A DNA stretch of 64,000 nucleotides from Mytilus galloprovincialis (GCF_965363235.1 NC_134849.1:56873122-56937121), one strand, 5' to 3'. Counted from the stretch's first letter, positions 24,718 through 36,106 are shown. Translations and numbers: made by a program. The notes: a model not told the origin generated them from the letters alone.

Positions 24718-26527
24718 GTAAATATATTATTTTTAATATTTTGAAATGGTCATTCAATAACGTATCTGATATATGATTTATATATATACTAGGGGCAATT
24801 TCTTTGTCCGAGGAACTGATAGCACATTAATCAAATGTCTAAATAATTCATAAAAAAAGATAATCAAAATTAAAAAAATCTTTTTTGACGAATTTTTAGC
24901 AAAAACAAATGAAATTTTCTTACCGCATACAATATACCCAATTTTAATTTCTGTTTCAAATTAAATTTCCTAGCTGCAAAAATACCACCAAGGTGCATTG
25001 TTTAAAAACGTGCAGCAACTTATTGGGATGGTTTTAGCCGGATTGATCCGCTGTTTGACGGCTTTGAGTTAACACTCTTCGTGAATATTTTAAAACTTTT
25101 TTTCACTTTCAACACATTCTAAACCCCATCCCTGAACTTGTTTATCATATTGAAGTCTTCATTAAGCAGTCTTTAGAACTGGCCTCAGGGGGTCATGCAC
25201 AGAGGCGGATTTAGGAGGGGGGCCAGGGGACCCCCCCCTTTTTTTGGGAAAAAATTTGGATGCTTATATAGGGAATCATTGAAGCGTGACTGGAGCGGAC
25301 CCCCTCTTAGGTCAGTCAGTGGGCCCCCACTTATGTAAATTTCTGGATCCGCCACTGATGCAGACCCATGTCAGACAAGCTCATGATTGTGTTTTATACA
25401 TCAATTTATAATTTTAACTCTTAAAATATGTTATATTATATTGTATTGTATTTCATTGTATTGCATTGTATTTGGAATGTATAATTGTTTGTTTATATTA
25501 CTTGACCCTTGTGGGTGTAATTTTGCAATACAGATATTATTATTTAAAATGTGCCCTTACATTTTAATTCTGATACGTTAATAAAATAATAGAATTTGAA
25601 TTTACTGTCCCTTTATTCTTATATTTTCACACAGGCCCTTACAATTTACTTTACTTTTCATTTTTTTTTTGGTTTTGCACTTTTTTTTCAAATAATCATT
25701 CTTTAATATTTAAAACTATTTGGACTAGTGGATACATTCAAAAGTAAAACACCAAAAAAAGATTTTTACGTAAATTTATAACAGCGTTGTACCCGTGATG
25801 TCTAAGCATCTGTGTTATGTATACTTGGTACCATAGCCAATCGCGAAATTGTATTGATGTGGAAATTGATATTCATTATGACAGTGTATGGATTTGGGAA
25901 ATATTTAGTGTAAAAGGTGAAAACATTTCTGTCAGATCTTTCTTAAAATATTTTCTAAAGAAGCATGACAATTTGCATAAATTTATTTTCTTATGTGTTC
26001 GATTCATTTCTGTACCAGATTTTTCCGCTTCAGTCTGAAATATACAATAAGAGTAAACACTTAATACATGTACTATATATATTAAATTAATGTTTTGGCC
26101 GTTAGACTAACATAAATACTGCTTAGTTAAGATCTTACGGCCTTAGTTAAAAGCATGACACGAAACATACTTTCAGTAAGAAAAAAACATTCCCAAAACA
26201 ATGTACATGACACGGATTCTTGATTATAGGACTTTAAATTTTATTTTAGGACAACCTAAGTTTAAAATTTAGAAAACTTATTATGCAATATTTTGCATCA
26301 CAATCTAAAGTACCAGTCGCTTGTTTATTTTAAGATAACTCATTGTTTGATCGTAAATAAACCATCATTTCAGCAGTGATCTGAATGAAACCCTAGTTAT
26401 TTTAATTACTTTCGAAAATCAGAACATAGCAGGTATGATAAGTATACATTTTCTTCAATTAGAAAAAAAATGTTCTGCTATTTAAAATAAAAAATACATA
26501 TTTATTGATTTAGAAAAATTATTGTAG
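24718..26527 (+). other. Intron 1 of the CREBL2-like gene
   Basis: It runs from the GTAAAT donor to the ATTGTAG acceptor before 26528. It is AT-rich, with a hAT-type MITE (25200-25357) and short TTGTATTG repeats near 25440-25475. Open frames such as 25817-26038 show no domain. Confidence 0.5.
25200..25357. mobile_element. 158-bp MITE with 5-bp target duplication
   Basis: The ends CAGAGGCGGATTTAG (from 25200) and CTGGATCCGCCACTG (to 25357) are imperfect inverted repeats. ATGCA flanks both sides (25195-25199, 25358-25362). The interior is G-rich then C-rich (GGGGGGCCAGGGGACCCCCC near 25217). The 5-bp duplication matches that of the hAT-like element at 15197, which suggests a non-autonomous relative of a 5-bp-duplicating hAT group. 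It lies in intron 1 of the bZIP gene. Confidence 0.8.
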
Positions 26528-26743
26528 GAAAACCATAACATGACCATAGATAGATCGCCAAGGAGATCCAGCAAACGTCCCGGCAGACGAACTGCCAAGG
26601 TCGATGTAAAGGTCAAGTTAGAACGCAGTAGGCAGAGTGCAAGGGAATGCAGAGCGAGAAAGAAGTTACGATACCAGTATTTGGAGGACTTGGTTACCAG
26701 TAAGGAAAAGGCAATCTTTAAGTTGAGGGATGAACTTGCATTG
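26528..26743 (+). CDS. CREBL2: CREBL2-like bZIP transcription factor, coding exon 2 (bZIP)
   Basis: This exon encodes residues 6-77 of the proposed protein. The basic region (about residues 35-51) reads [17 protein letters not shown] and is followed by [10 protein letters not shown] and a short zipper ending KLRDELAL. This is close to human CREBL2 ([26 protein letters not shown]), including Ser where most bZIPs have the invariant Asn. A Lys/Arg-rich PGRRTAK stretch precedes it, as in the family. The acceptor is ATTGTAG and the donor GTAAGT at 26744, phase 0. CREBL2 is a nuclear protein; its insect orthologue REPTOR-BP partners REPTOR in the TORC1 starvation response. The zipper is completed by either of two downstream exons (30526 or 32295). 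Confidence 0.93.
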
Positions 26744-27882
26744 GTAAGTTATATTTATTTATTTATTTCAAATGCGTTAAAGGTCAAATAGCGATGATCC
26801 ATTAAGAGAACCGTTTAACTTGAAAGGAGGGGGATGTTATTTCAGGAGTATATTTTTTTTCAAATATTCCGAATCCAGATTTTCCACATACCTTAATTAC
26901 AGCGACTTCTAAGAACTATTAAATTTTGAAACAAAACAATTGAGTGAAAGCATCGAAAAACTATTAAAAAAAAATTGCAGACAAAAATACCATATCCCCC
27001 TTTTTTTATGAAACTTGGTTGCTCCCTGAATAATTTACTTGATAACTGAGTTAGAAATGAAAAGTAGGAAAAAATCTTTCAAAACTACATTCTAGTCTCG
27101 ACTAAACCATATATCCGGAATCGAAATAATGTGATGATCCATTTTCCGTTGTTCGTGTTGCGACGTGGGAGTTTGCATTTCGATTGAATAATAAAATTTT
27201 CACGGTATGTTAAGAAAATTATGATGACTCATTGTACGTTTATATGTTCTACATATATCTGAACTTGTTATGTAACGTCTGCATATTTATAGGTGATTTC
27301 TTGGTACATATGAACTTGTGTAAATTTATATATTGGTTGATCTAGACTGTGCGTTTTATTCTGGTTAATTGAATTCTTGATATTTGACTGGTTTCTTCTG
27401 GTTATTCTAATTCTTGTCATTCGACTTTTTTTTCTAATTATTCAAATTTGTGGCATGGTGTAAGACTTCTTTTTCTGATTATCCAATATTTTGATATAGA
27501 CAGTTATGATAAAGTTTATTTATAAAAAAAAAAAAGCGAAATCCTATATTTAAAAAAAAATGATTTATCCTATAGTAAATGGAAAAATAGAATAAAAAAA
27601 TATGGGGTCACCTTTCATCTAAGATCTGCATTCGAAAGAAGCATGCATTTTTGTAAAGGTACTTTTTTTCTGTTAAACTAATAGGAGAAAAAAAGTAATA
27701 TCGAAATAAAATATGAATTTTCCGTATTTTACAAATAGATTACAAACTAAGCTTTTAGCGGTTTACATATATTTATATGCAATGTAGTATTGAATAATTT
27801 TGTTAAATCTTCATGTAACATTTGAAACGTTGACAGAAGATTGAAGAAATATCATCTGAAGAAAAATATGACTTGCCATAGA

Positions 27883-28162
27883 CACGTGTTTCTCTATATA
27901 TCTATGGGAAGGTCGATTATCCCTATTTAACAGAATATTAGTATATGGATAGTCGACCTCACCATGGATGGCGGATCAAGAACTTTTTATGAAAAGGGGG
28001 GCACTGACTAATCTAAGCGGGGCCTTCCAGTCATGTTTTAGTGATTCTCTATATAATCAATCCAAATTTTCTAACAAAATAGGGCACCCCCTGGATCCGT
28101 ACATACTCAGAGATAAAAACACGTATTACTATAGTCGACCTCCCTATGGATAGAAACAAGTG
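27883..28162. mobile_element. MITE-like inverted-repeat element with an inner GGATC-ended element
   Basis: The left arm CACGTGTTTCTCTATATATC (from 27883), continuing CTATGGGAAGGTCGATTA, is matched in reverse by the right arm TAGTCGACCTCCCTATGGAT (28132 on), continuing AGAAACAAGTG. Inside, GGCGGATCAAGAACTTTTTA (27969) and CACCCCCTGGATCCGT (about 28085-28100) resemble the ends of the hAT-type MITE at 25200, so one element probably sits inside another. Target duplications are not clear. Confidence 0.5.
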
Positions 28163-28369
28163 CCTGTGAGAACCAAAAGGACTTAATTTTTAGCAGTCAA
28201 CGTGTCATATTAACACTGACAGAAGCAAGGGAAATCAAAAGTTACGATTTTTGTATTATTATCTTTTTAATCAAATTAATTACATGGGATTGTATATAAC
28301 AATACATTTTCTAAATCTTTCGGTGAAGGTGAAGATAACAAATTCAGTTCCACGTTGAATACCCATTTT

Positions 28370-29987
28370 TATACGACCGCAAAAGTTTTAATTTTTCGTC
28401 GTATATTGCTATCACGTTGGCGTCGTCGTCTGCGTCGTCGTCGTCTTCGTCGTCCGAATACTTTTAGTTTTCGCACTCTAACTTTAGTAAAAGTGAATAG
28501 AAATCTTTGAAATTTAAACACAAGGTTTATGACCACAAAATGAAGGTGGGATTGCTTTTAAGAGTTGAGGTCTGAACAGTTTAGGAATTAGGGGCCAAAA
28601 AGGGGCCCAAGTAAGCATTATTCTTGGTTTTCGCACCATAACTTTAGTACAAGTAAATAGAAATCTATGAAATTTAAACACAAAGTTTATGACCACTAAA
28701 GGAAGGTTGGGTTTGATTTTGGGAGTTTTGGTCCCAACAGTTTAGGAATAAGGGGCCCAAAGGGTCCATTTCATCAAAAATTGAATAATTGGGGTTCTTT
28801 GATATGCCGAATCTAACTGTGTATGTAGATTCTTAATTTTTGGTCCCGTTTTCATATTGATCTACATTAAGGTTCAAAGGGTCCAAAATTAAACTTAGTT
28901 TGATTTTGACAAAAATTGAATCCTTGGGGTTCTTTGATATGCTGAATCTAAAAATGTACTTAGATTTTTGATTATTGGCCCAGTTTTCAAGTTGGTCCCA
29001 ATCGGGGTCCAAAATTAAACTTTGTTTGTTTTCATCAAAAATTGAATAATTGGGGTTCGTTGATATGCCAAATCTAACTGTGTATGTAGATTCTTAATTT
29101 TTAGTCCTTTTTTTCAAATTGGTCAACATTAAAGTCCAAAGGGTCCAAAATTAAACTAAGTTTGATTTTAACAAAAATTGAATTCTTGGGCTTTTTGATA
29201 TGCTGAATCTAAACATGTACTTATATTTTTGATTATGGGCCCAGTTTTCAAGTTGGTTCAAATCCGGATCCAAAATTATTATATTAAGTATTGTGCAATA
29301 GCAAGAAATTTTCAATTGCACAGTATTCAGCAATAACAAGAAATCTTCAATTGCACAGTATTGTGCAATAGCAAGAAATTTTCAATTGCACAGTATTGCG
29401 CAATAGCAAGAAATATCTAATTGCACAATATTGTGCAATAGCAAGAAATTTTCAATTGATTGGAGTTATCTTTCTTTGTCCAGAATAGTAGTTGAATCAA
29501 CTTAAATCATTGTTTTATACAATATACAATGTATATTCACTTTTACTACCAACTGATAAATTAAAACAATCTTTACCATTCAGTGATAACAAGCACCTTT
29601 TGTTACATTTTAATATTTTATGATGTATTTAAATGAGTAGTTATTGTTGCAAACTCCATTAGAAATTTGAATTGAGATCAGTTTTGGAAAAAGGAAAAGG
29701 GGGATGTGAAAAAAAAGGGGGGGTTAATTTTTTCTCATTTCAGATTTCATAAATAAAAAGAAAATTTCTTCAAACATTTTTTTGAGAGGATTAATATTCA
29801 ACAGCATAGTGAATTGCTCAAAAGGCAAAAAAAATATTTTAAGTTCATTAGACCACATTCATTCTGTGTCCGAAACCTATGCTGTGTCAACTATTTAATT
29901 ACAATCCAAATTTAGAGCTGAATCCAACTTGAATGTTGTGTCCATACTTGCCCCAACCGTTCAGGGTTCAACCACTGCGGTCGTATA
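28370..29987. mobile_element. TATACGACCGCA-ended repeat element, longest copy
   Basis: Perfect 12-bp inverted ends: TATACGACCGCA (28370-28381) and TGCGGTCGTATA (29976-29987). In order it holds CGTCGTATATTGC, a CGT/CGTC trinucleotide run (28418-28456), two GACCAC-AAAGGAAGGT-type blocks, four ~125-bp units alternating in two types (about 28786-29260; GGGGTTCTTTGATATGC in each), and a 35-bp repeat (29287-29458). Relatives lie at 45711-46084 (internally deleted) and 47647-48515 (right end missing). No protein is seen. I recognise it as a dispersed mussel repeat; its class is unknown to me. Confidence 0.7.
29287..29458. repeat. 35-bp tandem repeat with self-complementary arms, five units
   Basis: The unit contains GCAATAGCAAGAAATTTTCA and TTGCACAGTATTGTGCAA, the latter itself an inverted repeat (TTGCACA/TGTGCAA). 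Five units are present with a few substitutions (CAGCAATAACAAG, GCGCAATAGC). It lies inside the TATACGACCGCA element. Confidence 0.85.
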
Positions 29988-30525
29988 AAGCTGCGCCCTG
30001 CGGAGCATCTGGTTTTCAAATGAACTCGAGGGGGATGCAGGATTTTTTTTAATGGGAGCATAATTCACGAAAATTAAAGATATGGCGAGGATCAAATCCG
30101 CGAGGTGGATATAGAGCGGAGCCACGGTCGAGTTGAAATATAGAGCAGAGACAAGAGGCAGAGCGAGGCGAGAAAAATGTTTGACGATTTTATCCAAAAA
30201 TTTTATATATATCGTGAAAAACATTTTTTTTCTGTGGTTAAATGGTGGATGAAAGTCCCCTACGACCAGTACTTATCTGGTTCTTGCCTTTGATTGCCTC
30301 GAAGAACACAAAATGACACCAATGAAAACATCGGGCGCCTTTGATTTCTTTGATTGATGGTTTTTGGGTTAAGGTCCAGTAGCAAATATTTTTGCATGTG
30401 AAGGGAATTAACGTCCAGTAGCAAATACTTCATGCAAATGAAGGACGATATTTCCTTATGAAAAAATTAAAAGTTAAGGTTCACATATAAAAGTTGAATA
30501 ACTGTTTTACTTTATTTAAAAATAG

Positions 30526-31212
30526 TTTTACAAGTGGTGCAAAGAAATAGACAACGGCATTCTGCCAACAGGTCTTATACCAAGCCTTGCGTCAGACAAT
30601 AAAATACCTGATGCAAACCAAAGATTAGAGACAACCCCAGCGCTTGGACAGTTAACAGGATCATCTGTGTTGAAGCAACCAATGAAAACTTTCGTTTCAA
30701 ATTTCAAAGGATCGTCTGCTCTTGGACTGCACAGCAATAATCTAGCTACGAGTTTTAATAACGTATACAATACTCGAAGATCATCGAAACAAAAGGCAAG
30801 TAATTTTGAAATCCAAAAGGTTATTAGTTCTAGTCGAAATTCAAATCAAAGCCACAGTGGATTACATACTATGAATGTAGATAAAGAAGAACATTCAAGA
30901 TATTGCCAAGCGGGATTAGATTTGTCGCATCCAAGGGACACCATTTCTAGTTTGCAGACGTACGGACCTCAAACGGATTTACTTTCTGAAAACTGGTTTA
31001 GTGCACTTACATTACCTTCAACCAGTTTTTCTTTTGGAAATTTGCCAAATGTGGATTTAATACAAAGCTTTGATTCTCTCAGGAAAATAGAAGACGCAGA
31101 AGTAACGAATTCAGGGCTGAATGACTATCCTTATGGTCATGCGCAGAGTGTGTTTGTTGGGGGTGAGCAGAGAACTGACGCATCCATCATGGAGAACGCT
31201 TATCAGCTATAA
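30526..31212 (+). CDS. CREBL2: CREBL2-like bZIP, terminal exon A (long isoform)
   Basis: After the acceptor AAAAATAG, the phase-0 frame begins FYKWCKEIDNGILPTG and continues for 228 codons to TAA at 31210-31212, giving a protein of about 305 residues. The opening aligns with the end of the CREBL2 zipper (human YKQWCMAMDQGKIPSE), so this exon completes the bZIP. The rest is a Ser/Asn-rich, low-complexity tail with no domain I recognise. An AATAAA signal at 31391-31396 fits a 3' end about 200 bases after the stop. Human CREBL2 is only about 120 residues, so this tail is lineage-specific or an activation-type extension. Confidence 0.8.
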   Translation, partial: FYKWCKEIDNGILPTGLIPSLASDNKIPDANQRLETTPALGQLTGSSVLKQPMKTFVSNFKGSSALGLHSNNLATSFNNVYNTRRSSKQKASNFEIQKVISSSRNSNQSHSGLHTMNVDKEEHSRYCQAGLDLSHPRDTISSLQTYGPQTDLLSENWFSALTLPSTSFSFGNLPNVDLIQSFDSLRKIEDAEVTNSGLNDYPYGHAQSVFVGGEQRTDASIMENAYQL

Positions 31213-32294
31213 CTTTTGACATAAGTAAATTTTGATAAGTTTGATGAAAGTAAAAAAAACTGTCTCGTATAAAACTTGCTGTTGATATTTTATTAAAGGG
31301 AAGGACAGCATTAGATTTTATTTAAACTATCTGTAATTTTAATTTGTCACAAACTTAATTATTGTTTAAAATTTACATGGCTTAACGTGCAATAAACATT
31401 TGAATTTGAACTTATAATTACTATAAGTATACTTGTTCTATAGTTATACATATTTCTTGAATGATTTGAAATAATGCATGTAAATCACAATTGAATTAAA
31501 AATTGAAATGTTGAAATAAAAATCTATTTTATTTAGAAAATTGTTTATTTTTACACCTACTAATATATATTCGTTTATTTGATCAGTGACCATTCCCAAA
31601 AAAAAATTGGGGTGGCCTCACTTGATATACATGTTACATGTATAAATAACTACATCTTTCAAGTTTGATCGCTGCCTTTGACCATTCTTTAGATCCTATC
31701 CATTCAATATCATGTAATATGTATTGATGACATATTTTACCTAGATATTCAAATTGCAATATAATGAGTATCCAATTTACCATACTTGTAAAGAAAACTT
31801 TTTTATCGAACATTTTAGAATTTTGTTTTCACATTACGTTCTTTACAGTGATTATTTGTCAATATCTTGTAAGTAAACTTTTTTTATCAAAAATTTTAGA
31901 ATTTTGTCTTCACATTACTTTGTTTACAGTGACACTTCGTGAATATATTTTGTTATGTATTACTGCACGGCCAGTTTCGTGAGTTATGGAGACACTTAAA
32001 AAAATAAAATTAGAATCTCAAAAAAATTTCTATAAGATGCGGATCCAGGATAATGATAAATGTATGTTTGTTTATTTTTTTTGGAAGCAGATTGTAGTGT
32101 ATGGCATCTTCAAAACACAGTTTAATTCATTGGTACCTATATGTTAACTGGGGAAAAAACACAATAACTAATTGTTTTACATTTTTTACAGGAAATTTTA
32201 AAACTAAAGGTGTTTTTTTTTCTACAGGCGTCACAAGTGGAACCTCGTACTATAAAAATGCTGTGATTACATAATTTCCTCTTCTTTTTTTCAG
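31213..32294 (+). other. 3' UTR of isoform A, then intron to terminal exon B
   Basis: AATAAA occurs at 31391 and again near 31516, suitable for ending isoform A. The remainder is AT-rich, with a two-copy tandem duplication (31786-31947). A pyrimidine tract and TTTTTTTCAG at 32285-32294 form the acceptor of exon B. Confidence 0.5.
31786..31947. repeat. Two-copy tandem duplication, ~81 bp
   Basis: ATTTTAGAATTTTGTTTTCA and ATTTTAGAATTTTGTCTTCA, with the flanking CTTGTAA and TTTACAGTGA phrases, occur twice about 81 bases apart with modest divergence. It lies in the intron before exon B. Confidence 0.8.
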
Positions 32295-32444
32295 CACAGA
32301 AAAATTTGTGCCGAAGTTGATTCTGGGACAATATCGGAGATTATGTTTGAAAAATTGCAAGCGATAGTCGAAGATGACGAGCAGACGGACACATTTGATA
32401 CTTGTTTGAAAACGGACATTAAAACCGAGCCTATGGATTATTAA
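32295..32444 (+). CDS. CREBL2: CREBL2-like bZIP, alternative terminal exon B (short isoform)
   Basis: A strong acceptor (pyrimidine tract, TTTTTTTCAG) opens a phase-0 frame HRKICAEVDSGTISEI that runs 49 codons to TAA (32442-32444), ending DIKTEPMDY. Joined to exon 2 it gives about 126 residues, close to the usual CREBL2 length. Its start aligns with exon A (YKWCKEIDNG against RKICAEVDSG) and with human YKQWCMAMDQGKIPSEI, so the two exons look like duplicated alternatives for the end of the zipper. IKTE fits the SUMO consensus (hydrophobic-Lys-x-Glu). The long downstream region to AATAAA at 35137 may be its 3' UTR. Confidence 0.75.
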   Translation, partial: HRKICAEVDSGTISEIMFEKLQAIVEDDEQTDTFDTCLKTDIKTEPMDY

Positions 32445-32529
32445 TCATATTTTATTATCAATGAAATGAATATTGACTGGGAAGCTCTGGTCTAAACTGG
32501 TTTCAATACAGCGAGTTCAGTATCCAGTA

Positions 32530-32690
32530 CTTAAATATATGAATATTCATCAGCAGTACTGAAACATATGAATATTCATCAGTACTGAAACATATGAATA
32601 TTCATCAGTACTGAAACATATGAATATTCATCAGTACTAAACTATATGAATATTTATAACCAGTACTATTATATATGAATATTTATCAGA
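32530..32690. repeat. Palindromic ~26-bp tandem repeat in the presumed 3' UTR
   Basis: About six units of CATATGAATATTCATCAGTA followed by CTGAAA. Each contains the perfect palindromes ATGAATATTCAT and CAGTACTG. Early units are almost identical and the last two diverge (AATATTTATAACCAGTACTA). It starts about 85 bases after the stop codon of exon B. Confidence 0.9.
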
Positions 32691-35242
32691 GAAAAAAACA
32701 CTACAAATAGTTATGCTTTGACCAGTTGAACTTTTAGACTTTGTGATACATGTATGCAATACGTGACCTACATGATGAAAAATTCTTTTTTTTCTTCGAT
32801 CTTAATCTTTTATTCGACAATCACAGCATTTGTTTTCGAATTCATGGAAACAAATTTACATGACATTGTTATGTAAATATGTCTTTCAAAATGTACATCA
32901 CTGTATACACGTCTTGTTATGTAAAATATATTATAACATATAATATTCATGATATTTTTTATCAAACACGTGATAAATAGATTATGAAACACTAAGGATT
33001 GAGCATTTGCCAAACTGTTGGAATGAATTTAGAAAAAGGAGAAGAATATCTTGTAAGAAAAATTTAATGTATTGAATTTTATTGCTTGTGCTTTATTTTA
33101 CTTTTTTTTTTTTGGGGGGGGGGGGGGGTATTCTGATTTACTATCTTGTACAGAATCTTCGAAACACTAGCATTCAAAGTTCTGAAACATTAACAAGAGT
33201 ATTTTTTTCAATTTTATTACCGTGGTTTTTTTTTCTTCTGTACCCAATGAATTCGAGATTTACATACTTAAAAGGGGATGGGGGATGCCATGAATATACT
33301 TTCAAATTGATGAAGTAAATAATGATTGAAAATGGAACAAAATAAAACGACAGCCGCTGTATTAATGTTGTTAGGGAAAAGTTCATTTTATTTTTTAAAC
33401 ATCTGAAATTTGGTACCAGAAGCCGATGATGAAATGTTGATACTTCTTTAAATTGTTCCTCTGCCATTTGCCTGTTGTAGAGGGGAGGGAATTAATCTAA
33501 CCCCGCCACATATTTTGTGCCTGTCCCAAGCCAGGAAACAGGTGTTGGTGGAATGTTTCTCTTTAGCCATTGGTATTAAATTGAAATCCATTTTTCTAGA
33601 GAGAAAAACATTAATAGTATACATATATACAGCGAGCCAAAATTGCGCTTAAGTGTTAAAAAGTAATTAATATTTATGTCAATTATTTTTTTACAAGCAA
33701 CACTCAGCCTTTTTTTTCTTTCTTTTTTTCGTGAATCGCTTTTTTTCGTTAAATCGAAAATCGGGTAAAATCTATGAGTGTACAAAAACATAGTCAAAAG
33801 TTACTATGGACAGATTTGGAGTTATTATACGAATTTGTTTGTCATATTACAATTGTCATCTATAAACTGATGAGTTAAGGTTTTGTACTGTAAATGTGGA
33901 CTGTACTTACTTATTTGTCGTTGGGGTTTTTTTTTCTTTTGTTTTAAGTCAGGCTGTGTTTCTATTTACTCTGTTAGGGTTAAAGATGTTTTCCTTCTTC
34001 AGAACAAGGAAAGTTTTGAGTTGAATATATTCTTTAAAATTTTTATCATTCCCACAAGAGTAAAATACTTTTGAATTATTCAGTCTTAAATTGAACACTC
34101 ATATCATTATGTATGTACATTGCAAATTGGTATAGTAGTGAACAAAGAGGAGATTGACTTGTTAATTTATTTCGGCGTAAAATCTGAGTTATCATTCTTT
34201 GTCCGACTTGTAAAATAAGACTTATCCATTTTTTTTTTATTTGTAAATATGAAAATTTAAAATATAATTAAAATTTTACGGAAAAAGCTGTATTTGTACC
34301 AAAAGTAATCCAGAGATAGTTGCTGCCATCACGTTTTAAGATTTGATGGAAACACTTCAATCTTTTTGTGGCAGGGATGAGCAGCTGCAAAAGCAAGTAT
34401 CCGTTCCTTTTCATATATTTGAAATACTAGTACCCTCTCAAAAAAGATTGACAAAAAATATGCCTATAGCTATCATGATAACGCGATTTCATAGACATAA
34501 ATATATTTGAAAAAGTGCGTACGCATTAACGACTATGGTTGCATCCGTATCTGGAAAAAATCGACGTCTGATTAAATTCATATTCCCAAGATTCAAACCA
34601 CTATGGGTTTTTTTTTATTTTCTACCTTTTCGTATGCCTATTCCAGCGGCTCATCCCTACCAATCAGTTTATTGTATAAATTGACACTCTTCACCCTTAA
34701 GTATTGCTTATATTTGTATTATTAATTTATAAAATTCAAAAATTAACATGTATATTGTAATTGGTATCTTGTACACTACAATGATATTTAAAAAAAAAAA
34801 GTATTGACGACCACAATGTTGAAAGAAAAATCTAGAGATAATCAAATCTTTTAAAATGTTTTTCTTGTAAGAATGTAAATTTTACAATTCATCCTATGAA
34901 GAATGATTTGAAACTAACAACATGTGTTCGAATTTTATGTGGTAGACATATTGTTTGCAAAGTGAAGCTATGATACATCGAACATTTTATGTGTAGAGTT
35001 AAGTATTATTTTAAGCTTTATTTATATAAATGTTCACCATCAATTGATTTTGTCAGTTTGTATATAGTATTTAATTTATTTTGACTTGTTAATATTATGC
35101 CAAATAAATTGTACATTTAATTTGTTATCATTAAGCAATAAAGTTGTAAAGATGAACTTGCTGTTTTTAGCCAACTTATGCACACCTCCCCAAGCTGTTG
35201 CCTAGCAACTAGATGTAGCATATTAGAGTGTACTTCTTTCAT
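32691..35242 (+). other. Possible long 3' UTR of isoform B; otherwise no gene
   Basis: AT-rich with no coding signal. A T12-G15 run lies at 33102-33128. An inverted-repeat pair sits at 34373-34658. AATAAA hexamers at 35103 and 35137 precede a change of sequence character and could end a long transcript from exon B. Just beyond, GTTGCCTAGCAAC (about 35197-35209) resembles an RFX X-box. Confidence 0.35.
34373..34658. mobile_element. Putative MITE, 286 bp
   Basis: AGGGATGAGCAGCTG (34373-34387) and CAGCGGCTCATCCCT (34644-34658) are inverted repeats with one mismatch. Weaker inverted similarity follows inside. No target duplication was found, so the ends are tentative. Confidence 0.4.
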
Positions 35243-36106
35243 TCATACGTAACTAAAAATAAGAAGACGAGGTATGATTGGCAATGAGACAGAAGAGGGG
35301 TGAAATATACCAACGGGACAGTCAAACTCATAGATCGAAAATAAACTGACAACGTCATGGCTAAAAATTAAAAAGACAAATAATAGTACATACCACACAA
35401 CTTTCCACCAGAGACCGAATAACACATGAACAGAAAGTAATAACTGTTAGTTACCGTATGGCCTTCAATGATAAACAAAACGCATACCGTATAGTCAGCT
35501 ATATATAAAAAAACGAAGTGATAAATGTTAAACAACTCAAACGAGAAACAGATATGCTTTGATTAATGTACAAACAAATGAACGAAGAATAGAAATGATA
35601 TACAGTCACAAAAAGTAAAATAACAAAAAATACCGAACTCCGAGGAAAAATCAAAATAGAAAGTCGATAATCAAAAGCTCAAAATACATCAAACAACCGA
35701 ATAACAACTGCTATATTCCTGACTTGGTAAAGGCGTTGTTGAGTAGAAAATGGTGCATGAAAGCTGGTTGTATAGCTAGCTAAACGAGGGACTAAAAATA
35801 TCAGAGGGTAAGTCAACTCTCACTTGTAAGGCAGTCGCATAAAATTTTATTGACAACAATGTGTGAACAAAAAGGACACGTACACAAAATGGTTTTAAAA
35901 TGTCAAAAAGAGAGGTAATTTGTAACAGCATTCAACATTGTGTTTTAATCTAAATCCCCATAAAACATAACAAAAATATGTCATCAAAGAAAAACAAAAA
36001 GGTTCAAGAACATTATAAAAACCGAAATACAAGAATATAAAAAATTTCTCGATAGCACAATAACACAGGAAGGGATTTATAAGTACCGAGCCGCGTCAAA
36101 ATAATA
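35243..36106 (-). repeat. Mosaic of dispersed mussel repeats, 3' side of RT copy 2
   Basis: Read on the minus strand it ends with the phrases seen after RT copy 1 (GACTGTCCCGTTGGTATATT; GCCATGACGTTGTCAGTTTA). Within it are TTACCGTATGGCCTTCAA and the AGTCAGCTAT block shared with 37080-37140 and 49110-49180, and the CTCCGAGGAAAA-TATAGCTAGCT block shared with 14590-15085. A short frame at 35243-35425 is repeat and not a gene. Confidence 0.6.

Larger units (their letters stand above)
26744..30525 (+). other. Intron 2 of the CREBL2-like gene (to the first terminal exon)
   Basis: The donor is GTAAGT and the acceptor TTTAAAAATAG. It holds two inverted-repeat elements (27883-28162 and 28370-29987) and otherwise AT-rich filler. 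From 29988 to about 30013 a CTGCGCCCTGCGGAGCATCT phrase follows the second element and recurs after its relative at 46085. Frames at 29961-30224 (minus) overlap that repeat and are not genes. Confidence 0.5.

Noticed and set aside
29961-30224. Minus-strand open frame at the edge of the repeat element
   Set aside because: Overlaps the conserved right end and following phrase of a dispersed repeat also present at 46 kb.
30528-30770. Minus-strand frame over terminal exon A
   Set aside because: It is antisense to the well-supported bZIP exon and has no domain.
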